Assembly (NCBI RefSeq): GCF_010367435.1
Contig: NZ_WJWY01000004.1
Location: 1 to 64,000, forward strand
DNA: 64,000 nt
From: Fusobacterium sp. IOR10
GTDB taxonomy: Bacteria; Fusobacteriota; Fusobacteriia; Fusobacteriales; Fusobacteriaceae
Direction of reading: 5' to 3'
The position numbers and the translations under genes are program-made. Every line of letters starts with the position of its first letter. Within the stretch, counting starts at the first letter, position 1. Under the pieces are notes generated by a model. That model made no database searches, was not told the origin of the DNA, and saw only the letters and a program-made list of their open reading frames with translations. Below are positions 1 to 8,721 of the stretch, in pieces.

Positions 1-76
1 CTAAAGATTTTACTGTTTCTCCTTTCAACCTTCTTTCATAAATTTCTATTTTTTGTTTATTTGTTAATTTGGACAT
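1..76 (-). CDS. Transposase orfA (IS150-type helix-turn-helix protein), N-terminal fragment
   Basis: The minus-strand frame starts with ATG at 76 after a GGAGGG Shine-Dalgarno and reads MSKLTNKQKIEIYERRLKGE before running off the window. This is the typical start of the IS3/IS150 OrfA protein, a small helix-turn-helix DNA-binding protein that is joined to the DDE integrase OrfB by a -1 frameshift to make the active transposase. Only 25 codons are visible, so whether the element is intact cannot be judged. Confidence 0.72.
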   Translation of the reverse strand, partial: MSKLTNKQKIEIYERRLKGETVKSL

Positions 77-125
77 AAGAAATGCACCCTCCATCTTATT
101 TGTCTAAGATTTTGGGTGCACTACA
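1..125 (-). mobile_element. Left end of an IS3-family (IS150 group) insertion sequence, cut by the window edge
   Basis: Reading the minus strand from position 125 gives TGTAGTGCACCC followed by an AAAATCTTAGAC block, closely resembling the known IS150 left terminal repeat, which starts TGTACTGCACCC. A second GGGTGCA copy at 84-90 makes an inverted repeat with 114-120. The transposase orfA begins inside at 76. The outer boundary is put at 125 because IS3 elements begin with TG and end with CA. The element sits 20 bp past the xpt stop codon, so it does not break xpt. The other end and the target duplication are outside the window. Confidence 0.8.
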
Positions 126-145
126 AACCCTCTTTCTCTTTTTAT

Positions 146-712
146 TTATCTTAAATGAATTTTATTATCCTCTAAACTGTCAATGATAGCTAGTGATTTT
201 AAGTGTAATCCTGACTCTCTTAAAAGCTTTCCTCCATTTTGGAATCCCTTCTCAATAACTATTCCAACTCCTACAACTTCTGCACCTGCTTCTTCAACTA
301 TTTTTTTAAGACCTATTACTGCATTTCCCATAGCTAAAAAATCATCTACTATTAAAATTTTATCACCTTTATTTATAAATTCTTTAGAAACAGTGATATT
401 ATAATCTTTATTTTTTGTAAAAGAATGAACAATAGTATTATAATTTTCAGACATTGTTGCAGGTTTATTTTTTTTAGCAAATACCATTGGAACATTAAAA
501 GCGTAAGCTGTTCCTATACCTATAGCTATTCCTGAAGCTTCAATAGTTAATACTTTGTTAACTTTCTTATCCTCAAATACATTTTTAAATTCTTTTCCTA
601 TTTCATACATCAAATTAGGATCTATTTGATGATTTAAAAAACTATCAACCTTTAATAGTTTTGAATTTTTTACACTTCCCTTTTCAATTATCATTTCTTT
701 TAACAATTTCAT
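146..712 (-). CDS. xpt: Xanthine phosphoribosyltransferase
   Basis: This enzyme makes XMP from xanthine and PRPP in purine salvage, in the cytoplasm. The 188-residue length is normal for Xpt. The PRPP-binding motif ILIVDDFLAMGNA lies at residues 119-131, with the type I phosphoribosyltransferase fold around it and the family's TIEASGIAIG segment at residues 56-65. It is the last gene of a minus-strand operon, 21 bp after pncB. No purine riboswitch precedes it, unlike many Firmicute xpt genes, because the upstream gap is too short. An IS150-type element ends 20 bp downstream. The family call is firm; xanthine specificity is by overall resemblance. Confidence 0.93.
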   Translation of the reverse strand: MKLLKEMIIEKGSVKNSKLLKVDSFLNHQIDPNLMYEIGKEFKNVFEDKKVNKVLTIEASGIAIGIGTAYAFNVPMVFAKKNKPATMSENYNTIVHSFTKNKDYNITVSKEFINKGDKILIVDDFLAMGNAVIGLKKIVEEAGAEVVGVGIVIEKGFQNGGKLLRESGLHLKSLAIIDSLEDNKIHLR

Positions 713-733
713 TATATCTCTCCTTAATTTATA

Positions 734-2245
734 TTATTCATATATTTCTGCTGTTATTTTTTCTATTAAAGAGTATTTTAATTCTCTTAGGTCTTTAGAT
801 AAGTTAACTTTGTATTTATGAGGAAATTCTAATCTTTTTCTCTCATTTGAAATTTTGTTTAACTTGTTAAAATAATATTTCTGTGATTTTAATACATCAT
901 TTAAATCGTAATATTCATCTGTAAATTGTCCATTTTTAACATATAATCTTGTTAATTTTTCATAAGTATAGTTTCCTTTATAAAGAATACTATATTTCAA
1001 TTCATTTGTCTCATCTTGAGTTCTAAACTCTTCATTTGATAATATTTTTTCTTTATCTGTATCCCCATTAACTAAAGTAATTATATCTGAATAAGCTATA
1101 CCTTTTTTATCATAAATTCTATAAACTTCTTTAAAACCTGGATTTGATATTTTTATTGTATCCTCTGATAATTTCATTACAGGTTGATTTTGTATTTCAA
1201 CTATTTTATAAACCCCACCAAAGCAAGGATTTGATTTACTTACAGCAATAGCGTCTCCTACACCAAATATATCCCCACAAGCTTGTTGTTCTTTTAAAGA
1301 TTTTATTAAATCTTCATTAAGCCCATTAGTTAAAAATATTTTAGCCTTTTTTAATCCTGCTCTATCTAATTCTGCTCTACATTTTTTAGAAAGGTAAGCT
1401 AGATCTCCAGAATCTATCCTAACTCCATAAACTCCTTGATAAGTATCATCTATTCCATTATCCTTAAAGGATTGTATAGCATTTTTTATCCCTATTTTTA
1501 AAGTATTATATGTATCTATAAGTAAGATTAAAGTATTTGCTTGTCTTTTTCTTCTATATTTTATGAACATATCAAAAGATTCTTTTTCAGCTTTTTTCCC
1601 AACTCCAAAGGTCTGTACATATGAATGTGCCATTGTTCCAACACTAGGTACCCCATATTTATATTCAGCTACTAAATTTGAATGGGATGTACATCCTCCT
1701 ATAATAGATGCTTTAGTTCCTGATACAGCACTATCAAAACCATGAGCTCTTCTGCTTCCAAAAGAAGATACTTGTAAAGGATAAGCTGCCCTTGTTACTC
1801 TAGATGCTTTTGTTGCAATGGCCATTTGCATATTCATTATATTTAACAAAGGTGTTTCTAATATTTTTGCTTGAACCAATGGAGCTTTAATACTTATAAC
1901 AGGTTCATTAGCATAGGCTATTTCCCCTTCTCTCATTGCATAGATATCCCCTGTAAATTTTAATTTAGATAAATAATCCAATAGTTTTGGTTCGTGAATT
2001 ATTTCTTTGAAATATTTTCTTTTTTCTTCTTCACTTGTTTCATTTAATATTTTAATTAAATCTATAACTTCTTTCACCCCTGAAACAACTGCAAAACCAT
2101 TATCCTCTGTTTTTCTAAAAAACATATCAAAGATTGCTTCTCTTTCTTGACTGTTTTCCATTACAAATATATCACTTTCTGTGTACTGATATCTGTCTGA
2201 GTTAATAACCCTTGCAAAATCTGTTAATAATCTATTCCCCTCCAT
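734..2245 (-). CDS. pncB: Nicotinate phosphoribosyltransferase
   Basis: This enzyme converts nicotinate and PRPP to nicotinate mononucleotide in the Preiss-Handler NAD salvage route, with ATP hydrolysis. Family signatures are FGSRRAHG at residues 162-169, the GG-C-TSHSNL segment near 183-191 and GTMAHS at 203-208, which holds the histidine phosphorylated during catalysis in this family. At 503 residues it belongs to the longer bacterial form. The ATG at 2245 follows AAGGGGTAGGA. It sits between the nitrilase-type gene and xpt, so the operon combines two PRPP-using base-salvage enzymes. Confidence 0.93.
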   Translation of the reverse strand: MEGNRLLTDFARVINSDRYQYTESDIFVMENSQEREAIFDMFFRKTEDNGFAVVSGVKEVIDLIKILNETSEEEKRKYFKEIIHEPKLLDYLSKLKFTGDIYAMREGEIAYANEPVISIKAPLVQAKILETPLLNIMNMQMAIATKASRVTRAAYPLQVSSFGSRRAHGFDSAVSGTKASIIGGCTSHSNLVAEYKYGVPSVGTMAHSYVQTFGVGKKAEKESFDMFIKYRRKRQANTLILLIDTYNTLKIGIKNAIQSFKDNGIDDTYQGVYGVRIDSGDLAYLSKKCRAELDRAGLKKAKIFLTNGLNEDLIKSLKEQQACGDIFGVGDAIAVSKSNPCFGGVYKIVEIQNQPVMKLSEDTIKISNPGFKEVYRIYDKKGIAYSDIITLVNGDTDKEKILSNEEFRTQDETNELKYSILYKGNYTYEKLTRLYVKNGQFTDEYYDLNDVLKSQKYYFNKLNKISNERKRLEFPHKYKVNLSKDLRELKYSLIEKITAEIYE

Positions 2246-2298
2246 ACTATTCCTACCCCTTATTTTTAATATTTGACTATAATTATAACATTTTATTT

Positions 2299-3117
2299 TT
2301 AAAAATCCAATATTTTATCTTTATACATATCTTTTCTAAAGTCTTTCCATATAGGATATTCTTCTCTCGTTTTCTTTACTTCATCTAAATCTATAATTTT
2401 ATAGATAACTTCTTCCTTATCCTCTGAAGCCTTTACAATAACTTCCCCAAAAGGATTTATTACCTTAGTATCCCCACATATCATATTTCCATTGGGAGTA
2501 ATTCCAACTGTATTAACCCCTACTACAAAATATAAGTTTGTAGCAGCACCTGAAATCAAACTATTGTTCCAACGGTGTTGTATCCACTTGCTCCAAACAG
2601 CACTACATATAACTAATTCTGCTCCCTTTAAAGATAAAATTCTAAATAATTCTGGAAATTCAATATCATAACAGTTTAATAGTCCTATATTTCCTATACT
2701 AGTTTTATAAACTAAAATGTCATTCCCTTGAGCAAATGTTTTCTTTTCAGATCCCCAACAATAATATTTGCTATAACTACCTACCCTCTCACCTTTATTA
2801 TCAATGAACATAATTGAATTAAAGATTTTATCAGGAATTTCTTTTTTCTTTTCTACATATCCCATAGCAATAAAAATATTATATTTCACAGCTGCTCTTT
2901 TTAATTCAGAGTATAATCTCCCATCATTATATTCTGCTAACTCATGAAAGATTTTCCTTTTATTAAAATATCCAAAATAAAAAAGTTCTGGGAATACAAC
3001 TATGTTAGCATTTTCTTCACTTGCTTTTTTTATAATATCTAAAGCTTTTTCTAAATTTTTTTCTTTATTTCCATGAAAGGATTCCACTTGTGCTAATGCT
3101 AATTTTATTTTTTTCAT
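2299..3117 (-). CDS. Carbon-nitrogen hydrolase (nitrilase superfamily amidase)
   Basis: This is a cytoplasmic amidase of the nitrilase superfamily. The Glu-Lys-Cys triad is visible: E44 in VVFPELF, K117 in SYSKYYCWG, and C149 in GLLNCYDIEFPE. The 272-residue length matches the single-domain branch. The substrate cannot be read from the sequence; the position beside pncB makes an amide of the nicotinamide/NAD pathway or a damaged metabolite (omega-amidase type) possible, but this is only context. It starts 10 bp after the dtd stop codon, so it is in the same transcript. Confidence 0.83.
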   Translation of the reverse strand: MKKIKLALAQVESFHGNKEKNLEKALDIIKKASEENANIVVFPELFYFGYFNKRKIFHELAEYNDGRLYSELKRAAVKYNIFIAMGYVEKKKEIPDKIFNSIMFIDNKGERVGSYSKYYCWGSEKKTFAQGNDILVYKTSIGNIGLLNCYDIEFPELFRILSLKGAELVICSAVWSKWIQHRWNNSLISGAATNLYFVVGVNTVGITPNGNMICGDTKVINPFGEVIVKASEDKEEVIYKIIDLDEVKKTREEYPIWKDFRKDMYKDKILDF

Positions 3118-3127
3118 AATTATTCCT

Positions 3128-3577
3128 TTATTTCACTGGAGTATCTATAACAAGTGTTACAGGTCCATCATTTATTAATGAAACTTTCATATCTGCACCA
3201 AATTCACCTGTTTCTACTTTACTAATTCCAAAAGATTTAAATTTATCTATAAACTCTTCGTATAAAGGAATTGCTATATCTGGTCTAGCTGCATTTACAA
3301 AACTAGGCCTTTTCCCCTTTAGACAATTTCCATATAATGTAAATTGAGAAACTATTAATACCTCTCCTTTTATTTCATCTAAGCCTAAATTCATTTTTCC
3401 CTCTTCATCTTCAAAAACTCTTAGCCCTTTGATTTTATTAGAAAGCCATTCAACTTCCTTTGAAGTATCATTATGAGTTACTCCTAAAAGAATTAAAAAA
3501 CCATTTTCTATTTTTCCAACTGATTTTCCTTCTATTTTAACTTCAGCTTTACTTACTCTTTGAACAACAGCCCTCAT
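3128..3577 (-). CDS. dtd: D-aminoacyl-tRNA deacylase
   Basis: This enzyme hydrolyses D-aminoacyl-tRNA (and mischarged glycyl-tRNA-Ala), an editing activity acting in trans. Both active-site motifs are present: SQFTLYGN followed by KGKRPSF (near residues 78-92) and NDGPVTLVIDT near the C-terminus. Its 149 residues are typical. The ATG at 3577 follows AAAAGGAG. It heads the operon dtd, C-N hydrolase, pncB, xpt. A TATAAT box lies on the minus strand at 3608-3613, with only a weak -35. Confidence 0.95.
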   Translation of the reverse strand: MRAVVQRVSKAEVKIEGKSVGKIENGFLILLGVTHNDTSKEVEWLSNKIKGLRVFEDEEGKMNLGLDEIKGEVLIVSQFTLYGNCLKGKRPSFVNAARPDIAIPLYEEFIDKFKSFGISKVETGEFGADMKVSLINDGPVTLVIDTPVK

Positions 3578-3623
3578 TTTAATCTCCTTTTCTTATATTT
3601 TTATTAAATTATATCATAATTAT

Positions 3624-3657
3624 AAAAAAAGAAAGTCTTTTTTTTCAGACTTTCTTT
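3624..3657 (-). terminator. Rho-independent terminator after the aminopeptidase gene
   Basis: An 11-bp inverted repeat (AAAGAAAGTCT at 3628-3638, AGACTTTCTTT at 3647-3657) is followed on the minus strand by a run of T. It lies 40 bp past the stop of the M29-type gene and just before the dtd promoter region. Confidence 0.8.
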
Positions 3658-3697
3658 CTTCATAATATTTATGAACTATCCTTCTAATTTTTAACTT

Positions 3698-4696
3698 TTA
3701 TTTTTCAACACAAAGAACTTTTCCATCTTTAACTATTACTTCATCATCAAAAGTTATTGTAGGATTATATTGAACCATATCTATATGAACTGTTGATTTT
3801 GCTGGTTGTCCATAATAGAATCCATTTCCCATAGCTATGTGACAAGTTCCATAGGCTTTCTTTTCTTCTTCAAAATCTCCATTAAATAAACAATCTCTAT
3901 TTAATCCTATTCCAATTTCTGCTATATTGTCACTATCTTTAACTTCAGCTATTTGTCTACGAATTTCCTTGCATATTTTTGCATCTCCACCCATTACTTC
4001 AACAATACGTCCACCTTCTATTTTTAATTTAACTGGAATAGTTGGACATCCATAATAACAAATTGGACCGTCTACCACAAGAATTCCATGAGTACTTCCT
4101 ATAACTGGTCCTAAAGAAACTTCCCCATCTGACCAAGCCATTGCATCTCCAGGATTTCTAGCTATACCACATTCTATAATTGGTTCCATATCGTTCATTT
4201 CCATATATAAATCAGTACCTGCAGGAGTTGTTATATGAGCTTTTTTCTTCCCTCTCCATACAGCTTGTAAAGTTTCCCCATCTTTATATACTGCTTCATA
4301 ATCTGCTAAAGCTCCACCACGTGTAAAGTTATCTATGTGACGTAAACAAATTGAACATTCTCTTAATGTTTTTTTATTTACAAGTTCTTTTAATTTATTA
4401 TTATAAATAGCTGCTCCTGAAGCTGTTGTCATTCCAATAAATATATCACAAGCTTCCATACCTAATTCCAATGTTTTAGGAAATATTGTTGCCTTATCTT
4501 TCCCTCTAATTGGCATCATTGTAATGTTGTATTCTGCTCCGTATTTTAAAGCTGCTCCTGCAAGTGCATTTGCCATTCTCATATCTGTTTCTGGATCAAT
4601 AACTATTAATACTTCTTCTCCTGGTTTTACTCCCATTAAATTCCCTAGTAAATAATCTGCTCTTTCAATACATTCAATTATTCTGTTATCTTCCAT
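3698..4696 (-). CDS. M29-type metallo-aminopeptidase (aminopeptidase T family)
   Basis: It belongs to the thermophilic metalloprotease (M29) fold, whose members remove N-terminal residues using two metal ions. Likely metal ligands are E260 in AEIGIGLN, an acidic patch at 276-278, H286 in GTCHIAMGNG, and H304 and D306 in STVHIDMV, matching the family order. At 332 residues it is shorter than classical aminopeptidase T (about 410), and resembles the smaller branch that also includes ring-cleaving dioxygenases such as NicX, so the activity is not certain. It is transcribed divergently from a LysR regulator, a common sign of control by that regulator. Confidence 0.75.
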   Translation of the reverse strand: MEDNRIIECIERADYLLGNLMGVKPGEEVLIVIDPETDMRMANALAGAALKYGAEYNITMMPIRGKDKATIFPKTLELGMEACDIFIGMTTASGAAIYNNKLKELVNKKTLRECSICLRHIDNFTRGGALADYEAVYKDGETLQAVWRGKKKAHITTPAGTDLYMEMNDMEPIIECGIARNPGDAMAWSDGEVSLGPVIGSTHGILVVDGPICYYGCPTIPVKLKIEGGRIVEVMGGDAKICKEIRRQIAEVKDSDNIAEIGIGLNRDCLFNGDFEEEKKAYGTCHIAMGNGFYYGQPAKSTVHIDMVQYNPTITFDDEVIVKDGKVLCVEK

Positions 4697-4749
4697 TTTT
4701 ACTCTCCTTTTAATTCAATTATTTATTGGTGTTCTATTTCTATAACGTA

Positions 4750-4778
4750 ATGATACTCTAAAGATAAATTTCTTTCAA
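4750..4778 (-). promoter_or_regulatory. Predicted sigma-70 promoter of the aminopeptidase gene
   Basis: On the minus strand TTGAAA (4778-4773) and TATCAT (4755-4750) are spaced by 17 bp, each one base from consensus. The start point would be near 4743, about 47 bp before the ATG. The divergent LysR gene begins 106 bp away, and an inverted repeat ACATATAA/TTATATGT lies at 4801-4823 between them, a possible regulator site. Confidence 0.6.
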
Positions 4779-4883
4779 ATGTTATACTAAAATCCGTATG
4801 ACATATAATTTTTTTTTATATGTTAATATAAATATGGTATTATGAATATATCCTAAAAATTCAATTGAAAGGTAGGTTAGACT

Positions 4884-5834
4884 ATGGTAAATGAAATGAA
4901 ATATATTTATACTATCTATAAAGAAAGAAGTTTTTCCAAAGCAGCTAAAAAATTATATATATCGCAACCAGCTTTAAGCTCCCTAGTTAAAAAAACCGAA
5001 CAAAAAATTGGAGTGCTTATATTTGATAGAAACACAATACCTTTAACAGTAACAGAGGAGGGGCTATATTATATTAAGTACGTTGAAAAAATACTGGAAA
5101 TGGAAAATGATTTAATCAGACATTTTAAAGATATTGGAGAACTAAAATCAGGGAATTTAATTATTGGTGGCTCTTCCTTTTTTTGTGCATTTACTCTTCC
5201 AAAATTAATTGAAAAATTTTCAAATAAATATCCAAATGTTCATGTGGAAACTATAGAAGGAAATATTAAAGAACTTACTTCTGGAATTGAAGATGGAACA
5301 ATTGATTTAATTATTGAAACTGCTATTTCAGAAAAAGATAAAAATTTAGATGTTTACAAATATTCCACAGAAGAAATATTATTAGGAGTACCTAGACAAT
5401 GGAAAATCAATGAGAGTTTAAAGGAATATCAACTAACTTTTGATGATATAAAAAGGAATATTCATCTTGAAAGCACTTTTCCTGAAGTATCTTTAAAACA
5501 TTTTAAAAAATTTCCATTTATTACTATGAAAAAAGGAAATGATCAATACAGTAGGGGATTGAAAATGTGTAAAAAAGAAGGATTTATTCCAAAATCAGTT
5601 TTTCAAATAGATCAAATTCTAACTGGATATCATATAGCTATTTCTAATAAAAATGTAGCTCTATTCATAAGAGATACGTTAATTAAATCTGCCTATAAAA
5701 ATAATGATTCTCTTATTTATTATAAAGTGGGTAAAGATTTAGCCAAAAGATCTATCTATATTGCTAATAAAAAACATAGATATATCTCTAAAGCTATGAA
5801 AGAATTTTTAAAAATTGCCAATATTGACATTTAA
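4884..5834 (+). CDS. LysR-family transcriptional regulator
   Basis: An N-terminal winged helix-turn-helix (about residues 1-60, including SFSKAAKKLYISQPALSSLV) is followed by a periplasmic-binding-protein-like effector domain (about 90-305). The 316-residue length is normal. It is divergent from the M29-type aminopeptidase and upstream of a dicarboxylate-type symporter, so these neighbours are the likely targets; the effector could be an amino acid or small peptide product, but nothing in the sequence identifies it. A strong terminator follows, so the symporter has its own promoter. Confidence 0.9.
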   Translation: MVNEMKYIYTIYKERSFSKAAKKLYISQPALSSLVKKTEQKIGVLIFDRNTIPLTVTEEGLYYIKYVEKILEMENDLIRHFKDIGELKSGNLIIGGSSFFCAFTLPKLIEKFSNKYPNVHVETIEGNIKELTSGIEDGTIDLIIETAISEKDKNLDVYKYSTEEILLGVPRQWKINESLKEYQLTFDDIKRNIHLESTFPEVSLKHFKKFPFITMKKGNDQYSRGLKMCKKEGFIPKSVFQIDQILTGYHIAISNKNVALFIRDTLIKSAYKNNDSLIYYKVGKDLAKRSIYIANKKHRYISKAMKEFLKIANIDI

Positions 5835-5855
5835 ATTTTTATATTGCTTACCTTT

Positions 5856-5902
5856 AAAAAAAATATAAGATATAATTAATACTTATATCTTATATTTTTT
5901 TT
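5856..5902 (+). terminator. Rho-independent terminator after the LysR gene
   Basis: A long, AT-rich inverted repeat (left arm within 5856-5874, right arm within 5883-5901, core ATATAAGATATAA/TTATATCTTATAT) ends in eight T residues. It separates the regulator from the symporter gene. Confidence 0.75.
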
Positions 5903-6008
5903 AATATAACTTTTGCCATTTCATAAATATCATAGTACCATGTTTTTATCGATGTAATCGTTGCGATTTCAAACAAAACATTTGCAAGAAATTCAGGGAG
6001 GTAAAAAA

Positions 6009-7307
6009 ATGTCACTATCAATTAACAAAAAACAAAAAATGCCGTTACACATCAAAATCTTTATAGGTTTATTTGCAGGAATTATCGTTGGATATATTCT
6101 TAATTTCATGGGCGGATTAAACAATCCAATGATAAAAGATCATATCATTCCATTTCTATCATTTCTCGGAAGTATTTTCTTAAAATCTATCAAAATGGTG
6201 ATTGTACCATTGGTGTTCTTTTCAGTAACAGATGCAGCACTTTCACTTGGAGATATTAAAAAACTTAAGAGTATTGGAATAAAAACAGTTCTATTCTTTT
6301 TAGGAGGATCTGCTTTATCTGCAACAATAGGATTAGTTGTTGCTAATATTATAAAACCTGGAAAAGGAATCCTACTAGGAAGTGTTTCTAAAGAAGTTGC
6401 TACTAAAGAACTTCCTGGAATGTATCAGACTATTTTAAATTTAATACCTAACAATCCATTTGCTTCATTAACAAATGGTGATATGATGCCAGTTATTGTA
6501 TTTTCACTTCTTCTAGGTTTCTCTATTATTTTAATGGGGGAAAAGGGAGAACCACTAGCTAAAATAATAAATAATTTATCTGAAGCTATGTTTAATATAA
6601 TCAATATGATTATAAAGATAACTCCCTATGGAGTTTTTGGATTAATGTCTGTTGCAATGGCTAAATATGGAACTGCTATCTTTGGTCCTGTTTTGAAATT
6701 TATTGTAACTGATTATATATCTGCTATAGTAATGATTACAGTAGTTTATAGTTTAATGTTGATATTTATTGCAAAGGTTAATCCTTTAAATTTTTGGAAA
6801 AAAGCTATTGAACCTTTTATAGTGGCTTTCAGTACTTGCGCCTCTTCAGCAGCTCTTCCAGTTTCAATGAAAACAGCACCTAAACTTGGAGTATCTAAAG
6901 AAATTTCCAACTTTGTTTTGCCCCTTGGAGCCACTGCTAATATGAATGGAACCTGTTATTATTTTGGAGTAATTGTTATTTTTGCAAGTCAATTATATGG
7001 TATTGATTTATCTATTCAGCAACAAATAATGTTAGTTGTACAAGCCACTTTCTTAAGTGTTGGTTGTGCTGCTACTCCTCAAATAGGATTAGTTATATCA
7101 ATTACCCTATTAACACAAATGGGATTACCTTTAGAAGCTACCGCCTTAGTTGCAGGAATATATAGAATTATAGATCAAGCTCATACTGCTACAAATTCAT
7201 CAGGTGACTTAGTAACTACAGTATGTATATCTGCTTTAGAAGGAGATTTAGATAGAGAAGTTTTCAATGATCCAGATGCAGGAAAAGAAACATTAGCTAC
7301 TGCTTAA
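6009..7307 (+). CDS. Dicarboxylate/amino acid:cation symporter (DAACS family)
   Basis: This is an inner-membrane Na+ or H+ coupled carrier of the GltP/GltT/SstT fold. The re-entrant loop motif CASSAALPVSM and the cation-site motif ANMNGT are both present, with the later D-TATNSSGD segment. Eight or so hydrophobic helices are visible. The frame is open from a TTG at 5961, but the start is placed at ATG 6009 because AGGGAGG lies at the right distance, giving 432 residues. Substrate (glutamate, aspartate, serine or a dicarboxylate) cannot be assigned. Context with a peptidase and LysR regulator points to amino-acid uptake. Confidence 0.9.
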   Translation: MSLSINKKQKMPLHIKIFIGLFAGIIVGYILNFMGGLNNPMIKDHIIPFLSFLGSIFLKSIKMVIVPLVFFSVTDAALSLGDIKKLKSIGIKTVLFFLGGSALSATIGLVVANIIKPGKGILLGSVSKEVATKELPGMYQTILNLIPNNPFASLTNGDMMPVIVFSLLLGFSIILMGEKGEPLAKIINNLSEAMFNIINMIIKITPYGVFGLMSVAMAKYGTAIFGPVLKFIVTDYISAIVMITVVYSLMLIFIAKVNPLNFWKKAIEPFIVAFSTCASSAALPVSMKTAPKLGVSKEISNFVLPLGATANMNGTCYYFGVIVIFASQLYGIDLSIQQQIMLVVQATFLSVGCAATPQIGLVISITLLTQMGLPLEATALVAGIYRIIDQAHTATNSSGDLVTTVCISALEGDLDREVFNDPDAGKETLATA

Positions 7308-7331
7308 AAATATAAAATAAATTTTATCCTT

Positions 7332-7366
7332 AAAAGAGATTATATAAAAATAATCTCTTTTTTTTT
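7332..7366 (+). terminator. Rho-independent terminator after the symporter gene
   Basis: The repeat AAAAGAGATTA (7332-7342) and TAATCTCTTTT (7351-7361) forms an 11-bp stem with an 8-base loop, followed by a T run. Confidence 0.85.
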
Positions 7367-7432
7367 ATATAAAAAAATGGTATTCTTAATAAAAGAGGTT
7401 ATTTATTATTTTTATAAATGAAAGGAGTTACT

Positions 7433-8233
7433 ATGGAATTAAATTCGAATGATAATTCAGAATTTAGAAAAAGAAAAGAACATATTTACAGACTATCCCT
7501 GTTTATTGGTGAATTACTTTTAAAAAATGGTGCAGATACAGATAATGTTGAATTTTTATGCAGAAGTCTTTGCAAATCAAAGGGTTTTAAATATATCAGT
7601 CTATTCATAACTCCAACTGTTATAATTATTGGAGATGACAGAGATGATGGAATTACTTTTATGAAAACCATTAAAGATAGAACTATCAATCTTCAAAAAT
7701 GTTCTCTTTTAAATAGTCTCACTCTGAGATTGATATCCCAAGAAAAAGTTAATATTGACAAAGCTGTTAATATATTAAAAAAAATTGAAAAAAAGGAAAC
7801 TTATTCTTTCTTTATTAAAGCTGTAGCAGCAGGATTAGGTTCCGCTACTTTTACCCTTCTTTTTAAAACAAATTACCTGGAGTTTCTTTTCACTTTTATA
7901 ATAGTAATTATCTCCCTTTATATATTTAAGAAAATAATTGAGTTTTCCATGACTTCAATGCTTGGAATAATTATTTCAACTTTCTTTATAGGTATTTCTG
8001 CTCAATTTTTAAATGTTTTAGGACTAGCTCCTAATAGTAATTTTATAATTGTTGGTGGAATTATTCCATTTTTACCAGGAATAGCTATTACAAAAAGTGT
8101 ATCTGATTTAGTATCTGGAAACTTATTATCTGGAAATGCTAGAACAACAGAAGCTTTTTTAACAGCTTTATCAATTGGAATAGGAATTGGTGGAGCTATG
8201 AAGCTTTGGATTAAATTAGGAGGTTATATCTAA
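7433..8233 (+). CDS. ThrE/YjjP-type threonine/serine exporter, larger subunit
   Basis: The N-terminal 120 residues are the soluble domain of the ThrE/YjjP (DUF1212) family, including the conserved LLKNGADTDNVE segment; four or five membrane helices follow, ending in a glycine-rich segment. ThrE exports threonine and serine, and in many bacteria it is split into this subunit and a small YjjB-like one, as here. An in-frame ATG exists at 7418, but it overlaps the AAAGGAG site that serves ATG 7433, so the shorter 266-residue form is preferred. The next gene overlaps its stop codon by one base. YjjP/YjjB of E. coli has been linked to succinate export, so the substrate is open. Confidence 0.82.
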   Translation: MELNSNDNSEFRKRKEHIYRLSLFIGELLLKNGADTDNVEFLCRSLCKSKGFKYISLFITPTVIIIGDDRDDGITFMKTIKDRTINLQKCSLLNSLTLRLISQEKVNIDKAVNILKKIEKKETYSFFIKAVAAGLGSATFTLLFKTNYLEFLFTFIIVIISLYIFKKIIEFSMTSMLGIIISTFFIGISAQFLNVLGLAPNSNFIIVGGIIPFLPGIAITKSVSDLVSGNLLSGNARTTEAFLTALSIGIGIGGAMKLWIKLGGYI

Positions 8234-8685
8234 TGGAAAATGTCTCTATCTTTCAAAATTTTATTATTTTAGGTATTACTTCCCTATGCTTTGGCGTTTT
8301 TCTTTCTATTCCAAAAGTTGATCTAATAGTTGGAGGAATTATAGGAGGTATTAGCTGGGCCTTGTATGTATTTTTAATGAGAATTAGTGGGGAAATTATT
8401 CTTCCTTACTTTATAAGTACTTTAACCATTGGTCTTTTGGGAAATATTAGTTCCAAAATAACTAAACGACCTACATTTTTATATATGCTACCAGGAATTA
8501 TTCCCTTAGTTCCAGGGTATTCTCTATATTATACAATGTTCTATATTGTTACTGAAGATTATTCTTTAGCTTTGCATAAGGGAATTGAAACTTTATTTAT
8601 TGCCTTTTCCATTTCAAGTGGCCTAATAGTTTCTGAATCATTGAAAAAAATATTAAATAATCTTTTAAAAAAATTAAAAGTATAA
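8233..8685 (+). CDS. YjjB-type small subunit of threonine/serine (or succinate) exporter
   Basis: A 150-residue protein made of about five membrane helices, with the PGIIPLVPGYSLYYTMF segment characteristic of the YjjB/DUF3815 half of ThrE. Its ATG shares one base with the stop codon of the larger subunit (TAATG), which indicates translational coupling and a two-subunit complex in the inner membrane. The next gene, a flavin dehydrogenase, starts 36 bp later and may be co-transcribed. Confidence 0.82.
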   Translation: MENVSIFQNFIILGITSLCFGVFLSIPKVDLIVGGIIGGISWALYVFLMRISGEIILPYFISTLTIGLLGNISSKITKRPTFLYMLPGIIPLVPGYSLYYTMFYIVTEDYSLALHKGIETLFIAFSISSGLIVSESLKKILNNLLKKLKV

Positions 8686-8721
8686 GGTATACTTATATTA
8701 TATATTGTTAAGGAGGAAATT

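Noticed and set aside
713-733. Possible purine riboswitch before xpt
   Set aside because: Only 21 bp separate xpt from pncB; no room for an aptamer.
4784-4799. ATAC-N8-GTAT as a LysR-type T-N11-A box
   Set aside because: The spacing is one base too long for the standard motif and the sequence is not distinctive in this AT-rich DNA.
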